Positions 1-6,120 of a DNA stretch of 16,081 nt are shown one piece after another. Position 1 is the first letter of the stretch; each line of letters opens with the position of its first letter. Made by a program: the position numbers and the translations under genes. The stretch is taken from positions 1 to 16,081 of the forward strand of contig JBCDBW010000100.1 in assembly GCA_039182965.1 (NCBI GenBank), given 5' to 3'. This DNA is from JBCDBW01 sp039182965. Lineage in GTDB: Bacteria > Verrucomicrobiota > Verrucomicrobiia > Verrucomicrobiales > DEV007. Below the pieces are notes generated by a model. It was not told the origin of the DNA. It ran no database searches and saw nothing but the letters and a program-made list of their open reading frames with translations.

Positions 1-1
1 A

Positions 2-172
2 GAGGGTGGTGGAAAGATGGCGAGAGAGGAAGAGGGTGCTACGGTTGGTCGAACGGATTTTATTTTATCGGAAGAGGGGGAGGGGTTGAGTTTATCCGGG
101 GGGGCGGACGGTGTGCGGGTGGTGGCGGTTGAGGCGCCGCTGGAGGTGGGGTATCCGTTTTACGGACGGTAG
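2..172 (+). CDS. 3' end of an unidentified gene (partial, runs off the left edge)
   Basis: An open frame runs from the window edge to a TAG at 170-172 and gives 56 residues ending in VEAPLEVGYPFYGR. There is no stop upstream of it inside the window. Codon use (GCG, GAG, GTG, CGG, TTG) is like that of the other + strand genes, and the dispersed hairpin repeats typical of the gaps here begin only after this stop, which supports it as a true gene end. It converges on proS. I do not recognise the family: the fragment is acidic in the middle with a short hydrophobic strand (VRVVAVEAPL) near the end, and no motif is diagnostic. An internal ATG at 17 exists, but a complete 51-residue gene is less likely than a truncated longer one. 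Confidence 0.45.
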   Translation, partial: EGGGKMAREEEGATVGRTDFILSEEGEGLSLSGGADGVRVVAVEAPLEVGYPFYGR

Positions 173-210
173 GGTCGCTTGGGGTGGGAAGAGGGCCGGG
201 GGCGATGAGA

Positions 211-231
211 CTTTCGGCGGGACGCCGAAAG
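211..231. repeat. Hairpin repeat with GGGAC loop, copy 1
   Basis: A perfect 8-bp inverted repeat (CTTTCGGC / GCCGAAAG) encloses the five bases GGGAC. It lies in the convergent gap between the left-edge gene and proS. The same plan with other stem sequences recurs at 233-251, 2062-2083, 10658-10675 and 10834-10847. It may help end transcription, but no T-run follows it on either strand, so I do not call it an intrinsic terminator. Confidence 0.65.
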
Positions 232-232
232 G

Positions 233-251
233 CACCCGCGGGACGCGTGTG
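233..251. repeat. Hairpin repeat with GGGAC loop, copy 2 (one mismatch)
   Basis: Arms CACCCGC (233-239) and GCGTGTG (245-251) pair at six of seven positions around the loop GGGAC. It starts only one base after copy 1, so the two hairpins form a tandem array. The single mismatch (C236 against T248) suggests an older or drifting copy. Confidence 0.5.
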
Positions 252-300
252 GTTTCCTTTTGGCCGGTGGTCGGACGGATGGTCTTGGGAGCGACGTTGC

Positions 301-321
301 GGACGAACCCGAGGTTCGTCC
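301..321. repeat. Dispersed hairpin repeat, second type, copy 1
   Basis: A perfect 9-bp inverted repeat has arms GGACGAACC and GGTTCGTCC around the loop CGA. The outer part (GTTGC-GGACGA before, TCGTCCC-N-ACCT after) is shared with the hairpin at 2132-2152, while the inner three base pairs differ and still pair. It sits just beyond the 3' end of proS and could serve as a boundary element or rho-independent-like stop signal, though no U-tract follows. Confidence 0.6.
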
Positions 322-379
322 CGACCTCGCCAAGGGGGCGGCTTGGTGGGAGAGGGTGGGCGAGAAGTCTCTTGGTCCC

Positions 380-1897
380 TTAGTAGGCCTTGGCGAAGAT
401 GACTCGTTTTTGGGACGGGTTGCCAGTTAGGAAGCAGGGGGTGGCGTCGTTGTATTGTTCGGCGTCGGGGATGCAGCGGAGGGTGACTTTGAGGTCGTTT
501 GAGAGGGTTTCCTCGTCTTTGCTGGTGCCGGCCCAGGGGGCGGCGACGAAGCCGGGGTCTTCTTGTTGGAAGTGGGCGTAGAAGTCGTCCTTGGTATCGA
601 TGTTCGTGATGTTTTCGTCGCGGAACCGGGTGGCGCGGGCGAGGAGGGTGTCCTGGATTTCCTGGAGGAGATCGGGGACTTGGCGGATGAAGTCTTCTTT
701 GGGGATAAACTGTTTTTCTTTGGGGCCCTGGTCGCGGCGGGAGACGGCGACGGAGCGTTTTTCGATGTCGCGAGGTCCGAGTTCGACGCGGAGGGGGACG
801 CCTTTTTTGATCCAGTCCCAGTTGCGGACACCGCCCTGAATATCGCGTTTATCGACTTCGACGCGGAGGGGTTGGCCGGTGAATTTTTGTTCGGAGGCAA
901 GAGTGGCAGCGAGGGCGTCGCAGGCTTCGAGCACGGCGTCGCGGGTTTCGGGTTTGGGGGTGACCGGGAGGATTACAATTTGGGTGGGAGCGACGCGGGG
1001 AGGGACGATGAACCCGTCGTCGTCGCCGTGGGCCATGATGAGCGTTCCGATGAGGCGGGTGGACACGCCCCAGGAAGTAGTCCAGGCGTGTTCTTTTTTG
1101 CCATCGCGTCCGGCGAAGGTGATGTCCTGGGCTTTCGCGAAGTTTTGGCCGAGGAAGTGTGAGGTGCCGGCCTGGATGGCTTTTTTATCCTGGACCATCG
1201 CTTCGACGGTGAAGGTGTTGTCGGCGCCGGGGAAGCGTTCGCGTTCGGATTTTTCGCCGGCGATGGCGGGGAGGGCGAGGTGATCGCGGAGGAAGTCTTC
1301 GTAGACCTTGTGGATGAGGCGAGTTTCCTCCATTGCTTCCTCGGCGGTTTCGTGGGCGGTGTGGCCTTCCTGCCAGAGGAACTCGGCGGTGCGGAGGAAG
1401 AGGCGGGGGCGCATTTCCCAGCGCATGACGTTGGCCCATTGGTTGAGGAGGAGGGGGAGGTCGCGATAGGATTCGATCCATCGGGAGAAGGCGGCGCCGA
1501 TGATGGTTTCGGATGTGGGGCGGATCACGTAGGGTTCCGTGAGTTCGCCGGTGGGGACCATTTTGGCGTTTCCGTTTTCGTCTTGTTGGGCTTCGAGGCG
1601 GTGGTGGGTGACCACGGCGCATTCGGTGGCGAAGCCTTCGACGTGGGCGGCTTCTTTTTCGAGGTATGAGAGGGGAATGAGGAGGGGGAAGTAGGCGTTT
1701 TTGTGGCCGGTGCGTTTGAAGTGATCGTCGAGTTGTCTTTGGATTTGTTCCCAGAGGCCGTATCCCCAGGGTTTGATGACCATGCAGCCTCGGACCTCGG
1801 AATTTTCCGCGAGATCGGCGGCGCGGACGACGGCTTGATACCAGTCGGGGAAGTTTTCGGCGCGGGTGGGTGAGATGGCGGATTTGTTATCGGACAT
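380..1897 (-). CDS. proS: Prolyl-tRNA synthetase, archaeal/eukaryote-like (type 3)
   Basis: A cytoplasmic class II aminoacyl-tRNA synthetase that charges tRNA-Pro with proline. The 505 residues match the usual length of the short archaeal-type ProRS, which lacks the large editing insertion of the E. coli type. Visible signatures are motif 1 around residues 45-75 (GYGLWEQIQ), motif 2 around 156-182 (MRWEMRPRLFLRTAEFLWQE), the proline-pocket segment RPTSE at 126-130, motif 3 as TTSWGVSTR followed by HGDDDGF, and the family's C-terminal AKAY. The Zn-binding C-terminal domain is degenerate: the family's CG, CE and CxxC cysteines appear here as WAG (455-457), KDEE and CFLTG (488-492), leaving about one of four. 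The start has no clear Shine-Dalgarno sequence. Sense-strand codons are C-rich (CTC, CCC, GCC), the reverse of the + strand genes. Confidence 0.96.
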   Translation of the reverse strand: MSDNKSAISPTRAENFPDWYQAVVRAADLAENSEVRGCMVIKPWGYGLWEQIQRQLDDHFKRTGHKNAYFPLLIPLSYLEKEAAHVEGFATECAVVTHHRLEAQQDENGNAKMVPTGELTEPYVIRPTSETIIGAAFSRWIESYRDLPLLLNQWANVMRWEMRPRLFLRTAEFLWQEGHTAHETAEEAMEETRLIHKVYEDFLRDHLALPAIAGEKSERERFPGADNTFTVEAMVQDKKAIQAGTSHFLGQNFAKAQDITFAGRDGKKEHAWTTSWGVSTRLIGTLIMAHGDDDGFIVPPRVAPTQIVILPVTPKPETRDAVLEACDALAATLASEQKFTGQPLRVEVDKRDIQGGVRNWDWIKKGVPLRVELGPRDIEKRSVAVSRRDQGPKEKQFIPKEDFIRQVPDLLQEIQDTLLARATRFRDENITNIDTKDDFYAHFQQEDPGFVAAPWAGTSKDEETLSNDLKVTLRCIPDAEQYNDATPCFLTGNPSQKRVIFAKAY

Positions 1898-1930
1898 GGG
1901 TGTGAAGAACGATGGAAGAAAGTGAGCGGT

Positions 1931-1959
1931 AGTATCGGGGTAAGGGTCGCGTTGGGCAA
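1931..1959 (-). promoter_or_regulatory. Possible sigma-70-like promoter of proS
   Basis: Read on the minus strand, TTGCCC (1954-1959) and GATACT (1931-1936) are 17 bases apart and each match the consensus hexamer at four of six positions. The -10 box lies about 34 bases upstream of the proS ATG, which would give a short leader. This is weak pattern evidence only. Confidence 0.25.
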
Positions 1960-1972
1960 ATGGTTTGGGTGG

Positions 1973-1988
1973 GCTGATCGGTTGATCG
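1973..1988. repeat. Two tandem copies of an 8-bp unit (GTTGATCG)
   Basis: GCTGATCG and GTTGATCG lie head to tail. The same unit occurs four times at 14687-14718, at the far side of the window. Sharing an 8-bp tandem unit between two unrelated gaps suggests a dispersed intergenic sequence family in this genome. Confidence 0.5.
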
Positions 1989-2061
1989 GTTTTTTGAGGA
2001 GGATAGTTTTTGGAAGTTGGGCGGTTTAGTCCTCGCTTCGCCCGGTGGGCTTCACTGCGGA

Positions 2062-2083
2062 GGCTCGGCAGGGACGCCGAGCC
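2062..2083. repeat. Hairpin repeat with AGGGAC loop, copy 3
   Basis: A perfect 8-bp inverted repeat (GGCTCGGC / GCCGAGCC) surrounds AGGGAC. A further 3 bp (TGC 2056-2058 with GCA 2084-2086) can pair beyond a three-base bulge. The loop matches the hairpins at 211-231 and 233-251 while the stem sequence is different. Confidence 0.65.
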
Positions 2084-2131
2084 GCACCTTTTGTCTTTTG
2101 GGCGGGCGATTGGTATTTGGAGGAGCGTTGC

Positions 2132-2152
2132 GGACGATCGAGACGATCGTCC
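2132..2152. repeat. Dispersed hairpin repeat, second type, copy 2
   Basis: Arms GGACGATCG and CGATCGTCC pair perfectly around AGA. The flanks (GGAGCGTTGC before, CTACCT after) resemble those of the hairpin at 301-321. In both places a GGGAC-loop hairpin lies 50-90 bases upstream, so the two hairpin types seem to travel together. Confidence 0.6.
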
Positions 2153-2191
2153 CTACCTGTCTTGGGCGGGGCGGGAGCGTCGGGGAGGGAG

Positions 2192-2235
2192 AGCCTTACC
2201 AATCTGTAATCTTTGGGTAAGGGAGGGGTAAGGCT
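2192..2235. promoter_or_regulatory. Three-armed inverted repeat upstream of the Bat operon
   Basis: AGCCTTACC (2192-2200) can pair over 9 bp with GGTAAGGCT (2227-2235), or over 7 bp with a nearer GGTAAGG (2216-2222). The two pairings exclude each other. The block ends about 70 bases before the moxR start, so it may be a switchable leader structure or a regulator binding site made of two direct and one inverted GGTAAGG. Function is inferred only from position and symmetry. Confidence 0.4.
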
Positions 2236-2307
2236 GGTGGTGTCTAATCCTTTCCATGAGCGACTCCAGATGGGGGCGCGGAGAGATTACCAACCATCAT
2301 CAGAGAA

Positions 2308-3372
2308 ATGAAGAATACCATCGAACCAATGACAGGGGGTGCGGATGCCGTTGCGGCGGCGGGGGCGACCCGGATAGCGACGGGCGGCGACTCCATAGAG
2401 ACCGCGAATGAAGCGGTGCATCGGGCGTCGGCCTGGGTGGAACCTTTGCGACGGGAGATCGGGCGGACCATTGTGGGGCAGCAGGATCTGGTCGACCGGT
2501 TGCTCGTGGCTCTTTTGGCGGACGGGCATGTGTTGCTTGAGGGGGTGCCGGGTTTGGCCAAGACCCTTACTTTGAAAACCCTTTCGGAGGCAGTCGACAC
2601 CGGTTTTCAGCGCATCCAGTTCACTCCGGACATGTTGCCGGCGGATATTGTGGGCACGGAGATTTTTCGGCCGGGCACCACGGATTTTGTCGTGAAGCAG
2701 GGGCCGGTGTTCAGCAACCTGATCTTGGCGGACGAGATTAATCGGGCGCCTTCTAAGGTGCAGAGTGCGCTTTTGGAAGCGATGCAGGAGCGGCAGGTGA
2801 CGATTGGTGATGTCACGTATCCGTTGCCGGCGCCGTTTCTTGTATTGGCGACGCAGAATCCGATTGAGCAGGAGGGGACCTATCCGCTTCCGGAAGCGCA
2901 GGTGGACCGGTTCATGTTGAAGGTTGTCATCGGGCATCCTTCGATTGAAGAAGAGCGAGCGATTTTGGATCGGGCGGCGACCTTGGCATCGCCGGCGAAG
3001 ACCAAGGCGGTGGTGCATCCGCACGACATCATGTGTGCGCGTGAAGTGGTGAATACCATTCACATGGATGACCGGGTGAAGGATTACATTGTATCGTTAG
3101 TATTTGCGACGCGTGAGCCGGGCCGGTATGGGCTTGATATGGCGGCCTTGATTGAGAACGGCGCTTCGCCGCGGGCGACGATCAACCTCACCTTGGCGAG
3201 CAAGGCCGTCGCGTTTTTGAGTGGGCGCGGCTACGTCACGCCGCAGGATGTAAAGACCATTGCGATGGACGTGTTGCGTCATCGGGTATCGATCACATAC
3301 GAAGCGGAGGCGGAAGAGATCACGAGCGAGAATTTGGTTACGACCATTCTCGACACCGTGCCGGTGCCTTGA
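2308..3372 (+). CDS. moxR: MoxR-family AAA+ ATPase
   Basis: A cytoplasmic AAA+ ATPase of the MoxR family. Relatives act as chaperone-like partners of VWA-domain proteins and help their maturation or the assembly of client complexes. Walker A is GVPGLAKT (residues 79-86), Walker B with the DE pair is LILADEIN (138-145), sensor 1 is ATQNP (181-185) and the arginine-finger region is EAQVDRF (196-202). The C-terminal helical lid continues to the end (ASPRATINL, VTPQDVK, LRHRV). At 354 residues it is slightly long because of a low-complexity N-terminal extension of about 35 residues. An ATG at 2329 would remove seven of these and I cannot exclude it. It opens the Bat operon: the DUF58 gene follows after 115 bases. 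Confidence 0.95.
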   Translation: MKNTIEPMTGGADAVAAAGATRIATGGDSIETANEAVHRASAWVEPLRREIGRTIVGQQDLVDRLLVALLADGHVLLEGVPGLAKTLTLKTLSEAVDTGFQRIQFTPDMLPADIVGTEIFRPGTTDFVVKQGPVFSNLILADEINRAPSKVQSALLEAMQERQVTIGDVTYPLPAPFLVLATQNPIEQEGTYPLPEAQVDRFMLKVVIGHPSIEEERAILDRAATLASPAKTKAVVHPHDIMCAREVVNTIHMDDRVKDYIVSLVFATREPGRYGLDMAALIENGASPRATINLTLASKAVAFLSGRGYVTPQDVKTIAMDVLRHRVSITYEAEAEEITSENLVTTILDTVPVP

Positions 3373-3487
3373 GCGTGGGGAAGGAAGTGAAGATGACGAA
3401 CGGGGGAATCAGGTTCGGAATGGAACGGAACAGAACAGGGATCGAGCGGCGTTTTAGGAGCGTTGCGAGAAAACAAGGGATACCATC

Positions 3488-4405
3488 ATGGACTCAGAAC
3501 GGACACGTGAGATTTTAAAGAAGGTACGTCAGGTCGAGGTGCGGACGAACCGTCTCGTCGACGACTCGATGGCGGGTCAGTATCATTCCGTCTTCAAGGG
3601 CAAGGGGATGGACTTTGATCAGGTCCGGGCGTATACGCCGGGGGACGAGATTCGGTCGATTGACTGGAATGTCACCGCGCGGGCGGGGACGCCCTTTGTG
3701 AAGCGGTTTCGTGAGGAGCGCGAATTGACCATCATGTTGATGATCGACATCAGCGGTTCGGGTGATTTTGGTTCCGGCGAGCAGAGCAAGCGTGAGTTGG
3801 CGGCGGAGATGGGGGCGGTTTTGGCGTTCTCTGCCTTGAAGAACAACGACAAGGTCGGCTTGGTTTTGTTTTCCGACGACGTGGAATTGTATATTCCGCC
3901 TGGGAAAGGGCGGCGGCATGTCTTGCGGATCGTGCGGGAGATCTTGTTTTACGAACCGCAGGGTCGGGGCACGAATTTTGAGGGGCCGTTGGACTTCGTG
4001 AATCGGGTCTTGCGGAAGCGATCGGTGATCTTTTTGGTCTCCGACTTTTGTTTGACGGGTGAGTTTGAGCCGGTGTTGGCGGGGTTGCAGCGGAAGTTGG
4101 TCGTGGGGGGCCGTCGGCATGATTTGGTGTCGGTTTCGGTCACGGACCCTCGGGACACGGATTTGCCGGACGTTGGGCTATTGACGGTCGAAGATGCGGA
4201 GACGGGAGAGTTGGTGGAATTGAACACCAGTTCGCGCGATTTGCGGCGGGCGTTTCAGCAGTTATCGGAAGAGCGGCAGGAGACCCTTCGGAAGGCCTTA
4301 CGGCGGGCGAAAGTGGATTTGTTAGAGATCTCGACGGATACGCCGTATTTACCGGCGTTGATCGAGTTTTTTGGAAAACGGGAAGAGAGAGGACGGAGAA
4401 AATGA
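3488..4405 (+). CDS. DUF58 domain protein (VWA-like, MoxR partner)
   Basis: A DUF58-family protein, 305 residues, with no signal peptide or membrane segment, so probably cytoplasmic and a likely direct partner of the MoxR ATPase. The family core is seen at residues 49-79 (YTPGDEIRSIDW and PFVKRFREERE). The C-terminal half has a VWA fold with a MIDAS-like metal site, DISGS (Asp87, Ser89, Ser91), in MLMIDISGSGDF, and a later VFLVSDF strand. A Shine-Dalgarno AGGGA (3477-3481) lies seven bases before the ATG. Its stop overlaps the next start in ATGA (4402-4405), indicating translational coupling. DUF58 genes directly after moxR are a standard arrangement. The molecular role is not established. 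Confidence 0.93.
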   Translation: MDSERTREILKKVRQVEVRTNRLVDDSMAGQYHSVFKGKGMDFDQVRAYTPGDEIRSIDWNVTARAGTPFVKRFREERELTIMLMIDISGSGDFGSGEQSKRELAAEMGAVLAFSALKNNDKVGLVLFSDDVELYIPPGKGRRHVLRIVREILFYEPQGRGTNFEGPLDFVNRVLRKRSVIFLVSDFCLTGEFEPVLAGLQRKLVVGGRRHDLVSVSVTDPRDTDLPDVGLLTVEDAETGELVELNTSSRDLRRAFQQLSEERQETLRKALRRAKVDLLEISTDTPYLPALIEFFGKREERGRRK

Positions 4406-5067
4406 AGCGAGGTTTTGTTTATACAGCGGGTATCTTTTTGACGACGGCGGCGGGTGTGTTGGCGCAGGCGCCGGTGGGCTCTGCGGGGGCCGGGAATCCC
4501 GGGGACATCCGGGGGATTCGCGGGCCGGTGGAGATCCCGGTGGCGCCGGACTGGAGTCCCTGGATTTGGGGGAGTCTTGGTGGCTTGGGAGCGTTTGTGG
4601 TGGTTTACATGTTGATCGTGTGGCTTCGGGGCCGGGCGGCGGGGGCGCGTGTGCTTTCGGCGCGGGAGTGGGCCTTGGAGGCCTTGCAAGGCGCGCGCGG
4701 GCATATGGAAAGTGGATCGTCACGGGAGTTTGCGTATGCGGTATCGGATGCGGTACGCGGGTTTATTGAAGTGCGGTTTCAGTTGCCGAGCACGCGGCAG
4801 ACCACGGATGAATTTTTGCGGACCGTGGCGCATCGGGGGGCGGGCTTGGGTCCTTACCGTGGCGTGTTAACGGAGTTCCTTGGGCTCTGTGACTTGGGGA
4901 AATTCGGGAAGTGGGCGCTTGATGGGGATGAGATGGAAGCGATGCATGCGAGTGCGATGGCATTGATTCTTGTGGAAGCGCGGGAAGACGAGGCGACGGA
5001 GGCGACGGCGCCGCGGGATGCGGCGGCGGTTTCCGGTCGGCGAGAAGAACTTCAACCGGTGTCATGA
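4402..5067 (+). CDS. Single-pass membrane protein resembling DUF4381, Bat operon
   Basis: A 221-residue protein with an N-terminal signal peptide (about residues 1-21, cleavage near AQA), a periplasmic stretch containing DIRGIRGPVEIP, one transmembrane segment (about 55-76, WIWGSLGGLGAFVVVYMLIV) and a helical cytoplasmic domain (85-195). The latter holds a pattern typical of DUF4381-like proteins, in which an AVSDAVRGFIEVRF helix is followed by TTDEFL. DUF4381 proteins occupy the same place between DUF58 and the first VWA gene in many proteobacterial clusters. It starts inside the DUF58 stop (ATGA) and ends 21 bases before batA. The family assignment is by topology, motif and position rather than strong sequence recall, and no enzymatic motif is visible. 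Confidence 0.8.
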   Translation: MKRGFVYTAGIFLTTAAGVLAQAPVGSAGAGNPGDIRGIRGPVEIPVAPDWSPWIWGSLGGLGAFVVVYMLIVWLRGRAAGARVLSAREWALEALQGARGHMESGSSREFAYAVSDAVRGFIEVRFQLPSTRQTTDEFLRTVAHRGAGLGPYRGVLTEFLGLCDLGKFGKWALDGDEMEAMHASAMALILVEAREDEATEATAPRDAAAVSGRREELQPVS

Positions 5068-5088
5068 CGACAAAGAGGAGGCGAAGCG

Positions 5089-6087
5089 ATGATTCGATTT
5101 TTACATCCTGAGATTTTACTTTTATTGGCCTTGTTGCCCTTCGTGGCTTTGTTAGTTGGACGAGCGGGACGGGCGGCGGCGGTGCGGTATTCGTCTGTTT
5201 CCTTGGCGAAGCAAGTGGGCGGTGTGCGTCGTTCGCGGGCGGGGCGTTGGATGTCGGCGTTGCGGTTGCTTGGTTTGGCGGCCTTGATCGTGGCCTTGGC
5301 GCGGCCGCAGCTTGGGCAGGAGCATACGGAGATTGAGACGAGCGGGGTGGATATCGTGTTGGCGCTTGATGTTTCGAGTTCGATGGAAGCCATGGATTTT
5401 GAAGTGGCGGGGCAGCGGGCGAACCGGATTGAAGCGGTGAAGGATGTCGTTTCGCGGTTTGTTGAGGAGCGGCCGAACGACCGGATTGGTTTGGTGGCCT
5501 TTGCGGGGCGTCCGTATTTGGTGAGTCCGTTGACGATGGATCATGACTGGTTGAAGCAGCGTTTGGAGGATGTGGAATTGGGGCAAGTGGAAGACGGCAC
5601 CGCGATTGGGTCGGCGGCAGCAGCGGCGGTGAACCGGTTGAGGGACCAGGAAGCGGAGAGCAAGATCGTCATCTTGTTGACCGACGGGATGAACAACGCG
5701 GGTCAGGTGACGCCCGAAGTGGCGGCGGAAGCGGCGAAGACTTTGGGGATCAAGATTTACACCATCGGGGCGGGCACGCGCGGGGAAGCGCCGGTGCCGG
5801 CCACGGACATGTTTGGGCGGAAGACCCTTACGATGGCGCGGGTGGACATTGATGAGGAGACCTTGGAGCGGGTCGCGGAGGTGACGGGGGGCCGGTATTT
5901 CCGGGCGACGGACACGGATTCCTTGGAGCAGATATACGAAGAGATCAACGAGCTTGAGCAAACGGAACGGACCGTCACGCAGTATGCGCAGTATCGGGAG
6001 TTGTTTTTGTGGGCCTTGGTGCCGGGCTTGTTGTTGTTGGCATCGGAAGTGGGCTTGGGCGCGACCTTATTCCGGAGGGTGCCGTGA
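5089..6087 (+). CDS. batA: BatA: membrane-anchored VWA protein
   Basis: A VWA-domain membrane protein of the Bat (Bacteroides aerotolerance) type, 332 residues. There are two N-terminal membrane segments (about 7-24 and 55-71), a VWA domain (about 87-285) and a C-terminal membrane segment (about 303-322). The MIDAS metal site is complete: DVSSS (Asp94, Ser96, Ser98), the GTAIG threonine (171) and LTDG (Asp199). It follows ARPQ, the usual lead-in to the VWA domain in this family. A strong Shine-Dalgarno AGAGGAGG (5074-5081) sits seven bases before the ATG. It is one of two VWA proteins in tandem here. The domain would face the cytoplasm or periplasm depending on the N-terminal pair; the family is usually modelled with the VWA domain in the periplasm. 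Confidence 0.93.
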   Translation: MIRFLHPEILLLLALLPFVALLVGRAGRAAAVRYSSVSLAKQVGGVRRSRAGRWMSALRLLGLAALIVALARPQLGQEHTEIETSGVDIVLALDVSSSMEAMDFEVAGQRANRIEAVKDVVSRFVEERPNDRIGLVAFAGRPYLVSPLTMDHDWLKQRLEDVELGQVEDGTAIGSAAAAAVNRLRDQEAESKIVILLTDGMNNAGQVTPEVAAEAAKTLGIKIYTIGAGTRGEAPVPATDMFGRKTLTMARVDIDEETLERVAEVTGGRYFRATDTDSLEQIYEEINELEQTERTVTQYAQYRELFLWALVPGLLLLASEVGLGATLFRRVP

Positions 6088-6120
6088 TATTGGGAGACTG
6101 AATTTGAGGAGACGAAGAAG

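Larger units (their letters stand above)
1898..2307. other. Divergent intergenic region between proS and moxR, 410 bp, rich in repeats
   Basis: This gap separates the divergently read proS and Bat operon and must carry both promoters. It contains, in order, a possible proS promoter, two copies of an 8-bp unit, a GGGAC-loop hairpin (2062-2083), a second-type hairpin (2132-2152) and a three-armed inverted repeat (2192-2235). Short open frames across 2010-2231 run through these palindromes and resemble no protein, so I treat the stretch as non-coding. I see no convincing -35/-10 pair for moxR. Confidence 0.7.

Noticed and set aside
111..383. + strand frame of 90 residues in the left gap
   Set aside because: It runs through three hairpin repeats and has no family resemblance; Gly/Arg/Trp richness is a base-composition effect.
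563..1162. + strand open frame of 199 residues opposite proS
   Set aside because: It is antisense to a clear prolyl-tRNA synthetase, and its Gly/Glu/Phe-rich composition comes from the strand bias.
2010..2231. + strand frames of 67-73 residues between proS and moxR
   Set aside because: They span two palindromic repeats and have no convincing ribosome-binding site or similarity.
3375..3518. A 47-codon frame starting with GTG between moxR and the DUF58 gene
   Set aside because: It overlaps the start of the DUF58 gene, has no good ribosome-binding site and an unremarkable basic composition. A weak leader-peptide role cannot be excluded but is not supported.
2308..4405. The MoxR + VWA genes as a ternary defence system (vWA-MoxR-associated conflict type)
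   Set aside because: The full Bat gene order (BatA, BatB-C, BatD, BatE-like) with membrane topology explains the cluster better, and no effector, protease or nuclease domain is seen.
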